64,000 bases of DNA from Lineus longissimus (taxonomy: Eukaryota; Nemertea; Pilidiophora; Heteronemertea; Lineidae), in the NCBI RefSeq assembly GCF_910592395.1, contig NC_088310.1, positions 7,633,501-7,697,500 on the forward strand, written 5' to 3'. The position numbers and the translations under genes are program-made. Within the stretch, counting starts at the first letter, position 1; each line of letters begins with the position of its first letter. Shown piece by piece: positions 22,481 to 33,487 of this stretch. The notes beneath the pieces are model-generated. The model had not been told where the DNA came from. It was given only the letters and a program-made list of their open reading frames with translations, and made no database searches.

Positions 22481-25400
22481 TTATGACTGATTTTGCAATG
22501 TCAGCATTGCACCAACAATCAAGGCGAGGGTCATCATTGTTGCCAGCGGGAATCTTGATAGTCCTGCTGCTCTGCCTCCACCTGAACCCGGGCCTGAAAA
22601 GATAAAATACCACCGTAAACAATAACAGTTTATACATTAACAGTTTTTTAAACCCCGGACCCGCCTTGTGGGTTTTCAATAAAATTCCCTGCACACATTG
22701 GGCTCTGTGTGTGGTATATTCACCTCAAGGTAATGTGGCACAATCATGGCCGCTGTCAAAAGAGTCGGTTGCACTTTATCATCACTTTCTTCGACAGTTC
22801 CTGCTAAAATGAAGAACCCATGATAAAAGGCACAGAATATTACTCGGACATGTCAGATGGCCTGCCCTGTACTTACCAGTGGTTGCAGTTGATGTGCTGG
22901 TTGGACCTGGAAAGGGAATTCCCAATGCCGTTATGATATAGATATGATTCAGTTGGGGAAGTAGCCGTCTTCAACAAGATACTAGTTATTTACTTACACT
23001 TTTCCATCCGCAACGGAAAGCAATTTATTCCTGTATAGTTCCTGCCAAAATTGAGAACCCATGATAAAAGGCACAGAATATTACTCGGACATGTCAGAAG
23101 GCCTGCCCTGTATACTTACCAGTGGTTGCAGTTATTGTGCTGGTTGGACCTGGAAAGGGAATTACCAATGCCATTATGATATGATATGATTCAGTTGGAG
23201 AAGTAGCCGTCTTCAACAAGATACTAGTTATTTACTTTTTCGAAACAGAAAGCAGTTTATTCCTGTCTGGTTCCTGCCAAAATGGAGAACCCATGATAAA
23301 AGGCACAGAATATTACTCAGACATGACAGAAGGCCTGCCCTGCACTTACCAGTGGTTGCAGTTGATGTGCTGGTTGGACCTGGGAAGGGAATTACCAATG
23401 CCATTATGATATGATATGATTCAGTTGGAGAAGTAGCCGTCTTCACAAGATACTAGTTATTTACTTTTTCGAAATGGAAAGCAGTTTATTCCTGTCTGGT
23501 TCCTGCCAAAATGGAGAACCCATGATAAAAGGCACAGAATATTACTCAGACATGACAGAAGGCCTGCCCTGTACTTACCAGTGGTTGCAGTTATTGTGCT
23601 CGGACCTGGAAAGGGAATTACCAATGCCATTATCATATGATATGATTCAGTTGGAGAAGTAGCCGTCTTCAACAAGATACTAGTTATTTACTTTTTCGAA
23701 ACAGAAAGCAGTTTATTCCTGTCTGGTTCCTGCCAAAATGGAGAACCCATGATAAAAGGCACAGAATATTACTCAGACATGACAGAAGGCCTGCCCTGTA
23801 CTTACCAGTGGTTGCAGTTGATGTGCTGGTTGGACCTGGAAAGGGAATTACCAATGCCATTATGATATGATATGAGTCAGTTGGAGAAGTAGCCGTCTTC
23901 AACAAGTTACTAGTTGTTTACTTTTTCGAAATGGAAAGCAGTTTGTTCCTGTATGGTTCCTGCCAAAATAGAGAACCCATGATAAAAGGCACAGAATATT
24001 ACTCAGACATGTCAGAAGGCCTACCCTGTACTTACCAATGGTGGCAGTTGATGTGCTGGTTGGACCTGGGAAGGGAATTACCAATGCAATTATGATATGA
24101 TATGATTCAGTTGGGGAAGTAGCCGTCTTCAACAAGATACTAGTTATTTACTTTTTCGAAGCGGAAAGCAATTTATTCCTGTCTGGTTCCTGCTAAAATA
24201 GAGAACCCATGATAAAAGGCACAGAATATTACTCAGACATGTCAGAGGGCCTGCCGTGTATACTTACCAGTGGTTGCAGTTGATGTGCTGGTTGGACCTG
24301 GGAAGGGAATTACCAATGCCATTATGATATATGATATGATTCAGTTGGGGAAGTAGCTGTCTTCAACAAGATACTAGTTATTTACTTACACTTTTCCATC
24401 CGCAACGGAATGCAGTTGATCCCTTTATGGGTTCCTGCCAAAATGGAGAACCCATGATAAAAGGCACAGAATATTACTCGTACATGTCAGAAGGCCTACC
24501 CTGTACTTACCAGTGGTGGCAGTTGTGCTGGTTTGACCTGAAAAGGGAATTGCCAATATTCTTATGATATGATATGATTCAGTTGGAGGAGTAGCCATCT
24601 TCAACAAGATACTAGTTATTTACTTACACTTTTCCATCCGCAACGGAATGCAGTTTATCCCTTTATGGGTTCCTGCCAAAATGGAGAACCCATGATAAAA
24701 GGCACAGAATATTACTCGTACATGTCAGAAGGCCTACCCTGTACTTACCAATGGTGGCAGTTGTGCTGGTTTGACCTGAAAAGGGAATTGCCAATATTCT
24801 TATGATATGATATGATTCAGTTGGAGGAGTAGCCATCTTCAACAAGATATTAGTTATTTGCTTATTCTTTTCTTTTACGTAACTGAAAGAAGTCTATTCC
24901 TGTATGGTTCCTGCCAAAATGGAGAACCTATGATAAAAGGCACAGAATATTGCTCAGACATGTCAGAAGGCCTGCCCTGTACTTACCAATGGTGGCAGTT
25001 GTGCTGGTTTGACCTGGAAAGGAAATTGTTTATTCCAGTAAAATAGCAGACTCAAATAGGAACTGCCAATGCTGACATTTACATTAAGATAAACAATGAA
25101 TTGTGGTCACTTAACATTAACATACTCCCAGGTTTTAAATGGGCATTTACTTCATTTTGAACAAGTTCTAATTGCTTTAGGATTTCAAGTTCTAGCCAAA
25201 GTGGTGATACCTTTGGTCAACCCTTAATAGAGAGGTTCTACTAGCTGCATGCCCCTTAAATATGCCCAATGCATCTTTTTACTTACATGTTGGGGTAAGT
25301 GTTGAAAGAATATCAGCCTTGAATGTTTCGATCTGTGATGGTTCGATAGATCCTTCCATAACCGTCATACCAGCCAATTCAGTTCTTCGGAATGGGGCTA

Positions 25401-28269
25401 ACCTCTTAAAATACTTGCCAAATACAATGTCACTTTTCATCACGTCTTTATATATACTGTCGAATATGCTCTTTCTCGTCACAACGTCATCCACCCAACC
25501 CATCAATTTGTTCTCAGGCCCACTGGAATCCAAACTGAAACCCACAAATACCCAAGAGTTGACCTTGAGGCTTGAGCTATGGCGAAATGAGTAATAAGAT
25601 CTCGCATTTGGTTTTGCTCCAAATTGTGCCAGATACACGAGACCTGGGTGCCATAGTATCATAACCGGGATATCTTCATCTGAATTGCGATCGGTGTAGT
25701 AGTAGTAACCTCCGACAGTAAAACTCTTCCCCACAAAATCTAAACTCCCATCCTGTGAAAAATATATCCATCCACTTGTGAAGATCCAAGAGTTCAAGCA
25801 TCCATCTACGTTCCTGGTCTCGTTGATTGTGACGTTCGTCTCCTCCTTTATTGTGATGCCAGGGTGGTGGTTGCCAGGCTTAGTCTGTCCAAGTAAGATC
25901 CAGTACTTATTACCAAAGAATGGTCCTGAAATGTGATTTTCATTGAATTTTAAGACACAGCAGAGCAGCATTATAAATGTTTTGTGTGTAATAAATATTT
26001 TTGAAAAGAAACTTGATTGTCACACAGGAGTCCACAGGTCAGTACAACTAAAGTCAATTCAACCTGTCAGAAGGAAAGAGTTGAGTCCACAGGTCAGTAC
26101 AACTAAAGTCAATTCAACCTATCAGAAGGAAAGCGTTGAGTCCACAGGTCAGAACAACTAAAGTCAATTCAACCTATCAGAAGGAGAGAGTTGAGTCCAC
26201 AGGTCAGTACAATTAAAGTCAATTCAACCTATCAGAAGGAGAGAGTTGAGTCCACAGGTCAGTACAACTAAAGTCAATTCAACCTGTCAGAAGGAGAGAG
26301 TTGAGTCCACAGGTCAGTACAACTAAAGTCAATTCAACCTGTCAGAAGGAGAGAGTAGAGTCCACAGGTCAGTACAACTAAAGTCAATTCAACCTATCAG
26401 AAGGAGAGAGTTGAGTCCACAGGTCAGTACAACTAAAGTCAATTCAACCTGTCAGAAGGAGAGAGTTGAGTCCACAGGTCAGTACAACTAAAGTCAATTC
26501 AACCTATCAGAAGGAGAGAGTTGAGTCCACAGGTCAGTACAACTAAAGTCAATTCAACCTGTCAGAAGGAGAGAGTAGAGTCCACAGGTCAGTACAACTA
26601 AAGTCAATTCAACCTGTCAGAAGGAGAGAGTTGAGTCCACAGGTCAGTACAACTAAAGTCAATTCAACCTATCAGAAGGAGAGAGTTGAGTCCACAGGTC
26701 AGTACAACTAAAGTCAATTCGACCTGTCAGAAGGAGAGAGTTGAGTCCACAGGTCAGTACAACTAAAGTCAATTCAACCTGTCAGAAGGAGAGAGTTGAG
26801 TCCACAGGTCAGTACAACTAAAGTCAATTTAACCTGTCAGAAGGAGAGAGTTGAGTCCACAGGTCAGTACAACTAAAGTCAATTCAACCTGTCAGAAGGA
26901 GAGAGTTGAGTCCACAGGTCAGTACAATTAAAGTCAATTCAACCTATCAGAAGGAGAGAGTTGAGTCCACAGGTCAGTACAACTAAAGTCAATTCAACCT
27001 GTCAGAAGGAGAGAGTTGAGTCCACAGGTCAGTACAACTAAAGTCAATTCTACCTGTCAGAAGGAGAGAGTTGAGTCCACAGGTCAGTACAACTAAAGTC
27101 AATTCAACCTGTCAGAAGGAGAGAGTTGAGTCCACAGGTCAGTACAACTAAAGTCAATTTAACCTGTCAGAAGGAGAGAGTTGAGTCCACAGGTCAGTAC
27201 AGCCCAGAACAACCTAGTTCTCACCAAGAGTGGAAGAACACCACCAAAAGACAAAAGGAAGAACCAACTACATTGTGAAATCAATGAAGCGGTGGCCAAT
27301 AAAATGAGTAAAACATGCATAATGACTATAGTCTGCCAACTGTTCTGAAGTCAACCAAGTATAGGCTGTTAACTCATTTTTCTTCTTATAAAGAGTCGCC
27401 TATAAGCCAAAACACAAACAGTGAGGCTGATATTGTTGTATAATAGTTATCTGGTCTACATCTTACAAATTTGCGTAACCTCTCTAATGTGTATTTACCA
27501 ACTTTGCACTTTGTGATCTCCCGCCTTTTCTTGCTATTCTTGAACTTTTGTCATTGAGGCCATTGAGGTCGTTTCTATGACAACGCACGTGCACCATCCA
27601 TTCAATCATAATTTAATCAATTAATAGTTTGCCTTGTGATTGGCCAGGGACTACTTTCTTTCATAATTCACCAATCACAGAGTAGCTTGGTCACGTGGTG
27701 ACGCCCCACTTTTGAGGTGCGGGGCTTCTAAAATCACTTGCCTGGGACACAAGCGGATGGTAACAACTCGTTGATTTTCTGTGCTATCCTTCAGAGTTCC
27801 CCAAGTCAGGGGTTCGCTTTCTTGAACCTTTAGCCATGTCGTAAATCAAGTACTGGAACATTGATCCTCTGTATGCCAGCTGGCATACCCTAGACGATGT
27901 AACACGTAATGGAGAAATAAACGTATAAAAGACATATCTGTGTTCTGGTTCAACTGCTGGTCATCACGTGGATCTTCTAACAGACACTCGCTCTATGGAA
28001 TATAACAATATCCTTGCATGCTATCCTTCTGTCTTTGGCAGCCGGTCCAATAAAGTCTGAATTCTCGCCTGGGCCACACCCACCCTGGGATTTTTAGAAC
28101 TTCCAGTACAGTTTCCTCGGTCATCAAATTGCAGAAGCCGGTGCACCGTGAAAAGGAACTGGACTTAAAGCACCAGTAAAAAAGGAAAAAGTGGAATGAA
28201 CTCACCTGTCCCATTCGTAAAGAAAATCATGCACAGGATAAGGACCACCACAGCAACTATGCTTTTCAT
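22481..28269 (-). CDS. Secreted LamG-like protein with micro-exon-encoded Thr/Ser-rich stalk and hydrophobic tail (unnamed)
   Basis: I do not recognise this gene by name. Model: signal-peptide exon 28269-28206 (MKSIVAVVVLILCMIFF, TNGT); domain exon 25925-25287 (212 full codons); ten micro-exons between 25013 and 22877; last exon 22593-22481. Every intron is phase 1, total 1104 nt, 367 residues. The domain exon resembles a concanavalin A/LamG-type beta-sandwich (FTSGWIYFSQDGSLDF, VNSWVFVGFSLDSSG, KLMGWVDDV) and has sequons NVT and NET. The micro-exons add repeats such as PTSTSTATTG, a probable O-glycosylated stalk. The last exon encodes a small-residue stretch (GPGSGGGRAAG) and a hydrophobic tail (LATMMTLALIVGAMLTL) ending NQS, like a GPI signal or a C-terminal membrane anchor. 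It is probably a cell-surface protein; ligand unknown. Intron 1 carries a 55-bp minisatellite. Confidence 0.72.
22795..25050 (-). repeat. Tandem array of about 230-bp units, each carrying one micro-exon
   Basis: Ten units with spacing of 226-243 bp between exon starts. Micro-exons (minus strand): 25013-24987, 24775-24749, 24537-24511, 24297-24268, 24065-24036, 23835-23806, 23605-23579, 23379-23350, 23149-23120 and 22906-22877. Lengths are 27, 27, 27, 30, 30, 30, 27, 30, 30 and 30 nt. All are flanked by an acceptor of the type CCYTTYCAG and a donor GTAAGTAC or GTAAGTAT. All begin and end in phase 1, so any number can be included without a frameshift. The first three encode QTSTTAT(T/I)G; the rest encode PTST(S/I)TAT(T/I)G or PSTITATTG. 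Confidence 0.8.
25149..25243. repeat. Dispersed repeat arm joined to a MITE end
   Basis: cattttgaacaagttctaat, tgctttaggatttcaagttc and tagccaaagtggtgatacct match the arms of the foldback elements near 59.5 and 60.5 kb. It runs directly into aatagagaggttctacta, the 3' end of the TA-type MITE. Confidence 0.5.
26028..27200. repeat. 55-bp minisatellite, about 21 copies
   Basis: Unit reads gagtccacaggtcagtacaa, ctaaagtcaattcaacctgt, cagaaggagagagtt. Copies differ by only a few substitutions (for example cctgtcag/cctatcag, gagttgag/gagtagag) and keep a strict 55-bp period. Lies in intron 1 of the LamG gene. The period is not a multiple of three and there is no coding role. The homogeneity suggests recent expansion. 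Confidence 0.9.
27201..28205. other. Remainder of LamG-gene intron 1
   Basis: Includes two opposed CCAAT motifs (attggccaggg near 27640 and ccaatcaca near 27670) and a perfect palindrome atgccagctggcat near 27873. These could be a repeat or an internal promoter; not enough is visible to decide. Confidence 0.3.
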
Positions 28270-28880
28270 CTTGTCCAACTGTTTCCTCACTTCCTTATCC
28301 TCCTAGATATTCTGAGGAAGTGATAAGGCCTCTGTCAGTGTCAATATATTGCCAGCCTGGCCACCAACTTGACATATTGGAAGCGAATTCATTCTTAAGT
28401 GATGAAAAAATCAGTGGGACATTGAACAGGAAGTGCTATACAGGATTTTGTAACCTTAATTTGAACAATGCCAAGTGGAAATAACGTTATTTCCTCTTGA
28501 AAATGCCTATAATGAATTCGCAGACAATATCAGTCACAATAGTGCCAAACCAATCTGAGATTGGCAAAGAAATATAACGGGTTTGAACTTTTTTAATAAG
28601 ACCTACTGTTGCAGAGGTTTGTATCCCATTTCCCTTTTAGAGTCCCAATCATCATACACTAATTTGATGTTGTTGAAGCTCTAATTTGGTTAATGGATAA
28701 ATTGGATCACTATAAAGTGTGTCACAGAACATAAGAAAACTAACTAATTTTCTGCTAATGTATAGTGACCGTACTCCTATCTGCCAGCTAACAATTCGCC
28801 TCAAACCACCTCTGTTCAATACAAATATCCAGAAAGTCCTACTTTCCTTCCAATTCATAAAAAAACAAAAATAGCAGTAA

Positions 28881-29080
28881 AAGTAGGCGAAATGGCTAGT
28901 AGGCGAAAAGGCAAGTAGGCGAAATGGCTAGTAGGCGAATTGACAAGTAGGCGAAATGGCTATTAGGCGAAATGGGTAATAGGCAAAATGGTTATAGGTG
29001 AAATGGCTGTAGGCAAAATGGTTATAGGCGAAATGATTGTATGCAAATGGCTGTAGGCGAAATGATTGTAGGCGAAATGG
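28881..29080. repeat. Short-period degenerate repeat (gtaggcgaaatggcta)
   Basis: About 12 imperfect copies of a 16-bp motif based on taggcgaaatggct. Upstream of the LamG gene. Confidence 0.8.
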
Positions 29081-29783
29081 TGATACACCGCACCAAATAG
29101 CTGATTTGGTTGAGTTTCAAGAAATGAGGTAATGATGGTTACTTAAAATCTGAACACAGAGGAAGAAGATGGTTGGCATTGACTGTTAAAGAATATGATG
29201 CTATGAGCTAAACATCAAGTTAGGCATCTGTCATGTGTCCCACTCACTGGTGCAACCTGGGGCCGAACTCACAACCTGGGACTTGGCAGGTGACAACCCC
29301 AATTGTATTGTCAATCTCCTTTCAAAGTCAGCACTTTCCTTGTGTCTCCAGAGGCAGCAGGGGAAAGCAGATGGGTGTGACATTGTCTTCAGTTCCGTCT
29401 CCTCATTTCCCAGACAGGCCAAGACTGTGTCCTGGCACAACCTACTGTTAGCGTAAAAATGTTCGCAGCCATTTCATCTTGTGGTTGTGTGAAATTGCAA
29501 CTTTTTCAGCGTGATCTGCCATGATCAAGGCTAACTTTGTCGTCAATGACCATGATTTACAAGTCACCACTGCACCAGTCCGAGGCAAAGATTTATCATG
29601 TGAATGACAGTAAGGTGTTTTTGAACTACTCTGACGATTCTGATTGGCTCATTGTTGCTGCCTGTCACATTGGCAACATCTTCCACAGCAATATGGGAGG
29701 ATAAAAGTGTTCGGCCATGGAGAGATGAAGTGGCCAATCACAAGTACCAATATTTTGGTATTGGGAGTTAACATGTTAATTAA
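29081..29783. other. Intergenic DNA, possible tRNA-like SINE piece
   Basis: No gene seen. On the minus strand near 29240-29290, gtgagttcggcccc is a partial match to a Pol III B box, but no convincing A box or 3' end was found. Confidence 0.25.
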
Positions 29784-30817
29784 CAAGAGGCCCAAGGGCC
29801 TGGCGCTCAGCTGAGTTAATATCATTAATATCTTCCCGGTGTTTAGTTCATTATGCATGAAAATGGCATGCTCCATGGTATTTGATATCCTTTTGCGTTC
29901 ACTACGGTACCAATGTTTTTGGTTGACATAATTATGCCACTGTTCATTCCTCAATCCTGACCATAATTCGGGTGAAATCATCGTATGAAAATATTTACCG
30001 AAACATGAAGTTTATGCCATGAATGAGGATACTCATTGTCATAGCCTCGTTTACAAGTACGAAGTATTTTCCCGCGAATATTCAAAACTGCTTGGCTCCT
30101 TGCCAGTTAAATAACATGTGACTATACACAAAATAGAAAACTTTGATGGAAATTGTAAATCATTTTTTTATCTATCAGGGGAAACAAGCTGATGATGATC
30201 AAATAAATCATTCATGAGAAATCGTTTTGTTGCTGAAGCTTGCATGACGAAGTTAATGCTCAACCTTTTCTTGTGCTCTACTGCGCCACCGTAGTTTTCT
30301 ATTTAGACCAGCGATGACGTCATTTCTGGTGATTCCCTAGGTTGTCCAATGAGCGCTTTTTAAAATGTGCCATTTGGTATTGTACAGTATGCAGTGTATT
30401 TTTTCAGCGCTGCCAGTTGCCGAAGAAAATGCCGTAGCTCCCTCAATTTCCAATCAATTTTTATGGGAGTGACATTATTGTATTGCTTAGAATGTCTACT
30501 TTTTACTCATGAAAGAATCGTAGAACTAAAACATAGATAGGCGAACAGAATCATGCCGATTCACTGCACATACTGTGGGAATTCTCCACTTCAAAATACA
30601 TCGGCGATGTCATCGCGAACAGAGCATGCACTTCCGATATCGTTTTCACAGAAATGTCGCCAAATATTCAAGAACTAATTTCTGAATTTAGTCCCTAAAG
30701 ACCTTATGACTACCACTGAAACGAACTAGTGATAATATCGCCTACCAGACTACTTTTTAAGCAGAAAATTGGGTACTTGAGTGTCATTGAGCTCCAAGAT
30801 TATTGCACATAGCGTAA

Positions 30818-31534
30818 GGTCTCACTAGCCAGTGCAATGGCCGGGCCTACCTGGCTCCACAAATGGCGCGACGTCATTTCATGCATACCCCTGTTCAAGT
30901 GGCTGTCGACCTTGCAGTATATCACTCTCACACATAAACCTATACATTTCTGAATAGCTTGTCGCTTCTAGAATACTTCTGACCAGCTTTCATTGTTATC
31001 AAGTAATTCAGTCATGAGAACATGGGGGCAGCACAATACATGAGACACCCTGTACATCGATGAAAATTTTGAAAATTTCACCTTGCCGCCTTATAACTTG
31101 ACGATTAACATGGATGGTGAAATAATATTTTTATAAACTTCTACTTATCACCTTGAGAAAGCAAAATAATAACAATTTTAAATTTTGATACCAAAATAGG
31201 GTGTCGTTGCGGCTTTTCTTTGAGCATTTTGACCGCGAAGTCTCACCTTGAGAACATGTGCACTCTGACAGGAACCATTTCATGTCAACATCCGATTGAG
31301 CTATACATAGCATGCGAGGCCTGGTCACTGCGGACGTGCACAGAAGAAGCTGATATTTTCCTCAAATAATCGTCAGAGCTACCTCTTCACAAAATACCCA
31401 GGACACCGACATTTGAACATGCAGCAATAGCGATATGATAGGCTTATCTGTATCCATGGTAATCGCCTGAGATTGAAGAACTTTTTTTTTAAGGGGGACC
31501 AATGTTGACCTGATCACCACTGGCTAGTGAGACC
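30818..31534. mobile_element. 717-bp MITE with TAA target duplication (PIF/Harbinger-like)
   Basis: A perfect 17-bp terminal inverted repeat: GGTCTCACTAGCCAGTG at the left end and CACTGGCTAGTGAGACC at the right end. It is flanked by TAA at 30815-30817 and 31535-31537. A three-base TWA duplication fits the PIF/Harbinger superfamily. No transposase frame. Inserted inside the larger element. Confidence 0.7.
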
Positions 31535-32104
31535 TAAACAACATGCCGCCATTTTGTCTCCGCTTCGGTATTTCGTACGCCGCTTATAATGCACCTTCTC
31601 AATTAAAACCAACATAATAAGGCCTTACATCGTTGATTGAATAGGAACACCACACAAAACACAATAAAGTGGGGGTACAATCGATTACGAAGCTGAAGTG
31701 AACAGTGATTTATTCCTGGAGCTACTGCTTTTGTTGTGTAGCTGCCATGTTTTGAGAACTGGCAAATAGGAGACTTCATTGATGGCTGACGTCATCGGGC
31801 GGGAATTTGAATCGGCAGAAATAATTAAAAGGCAGGTAGCGCCCTCTCCTGTTAAAATTTTGAACTTTTTCTCAATAAAATAGATTTTCAATAATTTTAT
31901 CTTAATATTAGAGCATATTTCGACTAATTCGGCTGCTCCTAGGCCGATATAGGCCAGTTTCCTTCATGCACTCTCGCTCGCAGGAAGTAGGTCGAATGGC
32001 GACAAATTTTGTTTTGAAAGTAGAGTTTGACCAGAAGTATCCAGAAATGCAAAATTGAAGTCTCTAGGTCTTACGGTTACAAAATGTGCACCATGGGTTT
32101 AACG

Positions 32105-32158
32105 GACGGATGGATGGATGGATGGATGGATGGATGGATGGATGGATGGATGGATGGA
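32105..32158. repeat. (GGAT)n microsatellite
   Basis: About 12 uninterrupted tetranucleotides, part of the right end of the surrounding repeat element. Confidence 0.95.
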
Positions 32159-32283
32159 CAGACGGACGCCACTGAACAACTTATTTGACAAGCTCGGCTG
32201 ACTTAGTCAGCTGAGCTAAAAACACTGTTGGTTGATTTGTTTGGTTATTTGAGTTAAATCAGAAAAAGAACGACACACCTTTC

Positions 32284-32300
32284 TTTATTGATACTTTATT
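32284..32300 (-). terminator. Polyadenylation signals for PLD3
   Basis: Two AATAAA hexamers on the minus strand (32284-32289 and 32295-32300), 1.2 kb downstream of the PLD3 stop codon. They would define a 3' UTR of about 1.2 kb. Confidence 0.5.
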
Positions 32301-33487
32301 TGATAAACTTTTTTGCATTGAGTATAAAATATTCCTTGCATACATTGTGCGCAAACATGTATAATTGTATCTTGATACATTTGAGTTTATTTACATCACA
32401 TGATGAGCTTACTGAAAATTCCTTTATTTTCGTAGCCCAATATGTTCACAAAAATCGACTTAAGATTTTGCTTCCATTTATTTCTCCTATTGGCGCACTT
32501 TCCAATGATAAAACTATAAAGTTAAACCATTTTGTACCCCTAAGATTGGCAATTGTATCCCCTCTTGCGAAATTATTAGGCTCGTAAAAATAAAAGGATC
32601 TACAGTAATAAAACACATTGAATTGGGAATTAGCATAAGGAATGCATAAGCATCGGTCACAACCAGTCATCTGAAACACATAATTCACTCAAAAGATATT
32701 CTGAATACCCCAGTAAGATAAATTTTCTAGTATCATAAATCATAGAAATAAACGTGCCTTAGAACATGAAACAATTTAACGAAACACAAAAAATGAGTTG
32801 GAAAACCCTCTGAATAGGCCTAATAGAAGTTTAGCTCTATATTGGATGAGCACAACTTTCTTATATTTTTTCGAACAAATTTCAAACATTAAATCTTATA
32901 AACCAGTGAAGGAAGTTTTTTTGCCAACCATGATGAATTTTGTCCGAAGAATCCACAAAGCACAAAATGCACAATCTAAGTTGCCATCACTAAAACACCG
33001 TCCTCCCGCTGTCCACAGCTAGTTAAAACAAACTGCGCTACAACCAACTGCTACAGATGTTAACGAAATTAGTGATTTCAAAAAGTGTGACAATTGTGTT
33101 AGCCATTTCCCCCTCAAAGCCGTGCAGACGTATGCTGGGTTCTCCACAGGGTTTCCTCAAGGTACGGTGGTACCCTCGATATTCAAGAATTTTGACCAGT
33201 GTGCAACACAAGATGGGGTGGCCAATTCAGGGTCAGGTGGCCCTATAGAGACCCTTCACAACGATCTAGAGCAAAGTAGGGTGGCTTTTACAAGGTAGGG
33301 TGGTAAACGGCCAAGGTGGGGTTGACCCAGACAAATGGTCTTGTGAAGAACACTTATAGGATGTACACAATCCTTTGCATCAAAGTTTTCATCAGCTAGA
33401 CTCCAGAAACAGTTGAGACTAATCAGCCAAAGTGTTCGGTGTGACCAAGCTCCACGGCTTTCAGCGTTGTAGTAGAGTTTTCTCAGT

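Larger units (their letters stand above)
29784..32223 (+). mobile_element. Repeat element opening with caagaggcccaagggcc, ending in a hairpin
   Basis: The left end has two small palindromes: aggcccaagggcct and ctcagctgag. The right end has a (ggat)n run, then ggacgccactgaac and a hairpin (gctcggctgac at 32192-32202, gtcagctgagc at 32206-32216, one mismatch, loop tta) followed by taaaaac. This left/right pairing resembles a repeat common in molluscan genomic sequence (from memory). No open frame of its own was seen. Helitron ancestry is possible (terminal hairpin next to ctaa) but unproven. It contains a nested MITE. Confidence 0.5.

Noticed and set aside
22795-25050. Array of small independent peptide genes (72-78-codon minus-strand frames)
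   Set aside because: Those frames read through the conserved donor and into intron; the micro-exon interpretation keeps phase with the exons on both sides.
26028-27200. CRISPR-like array
   Set aside because: The 55-bp units are contiguous with no unique spacers, in an intron of an animal gene; it is a minisatellite.
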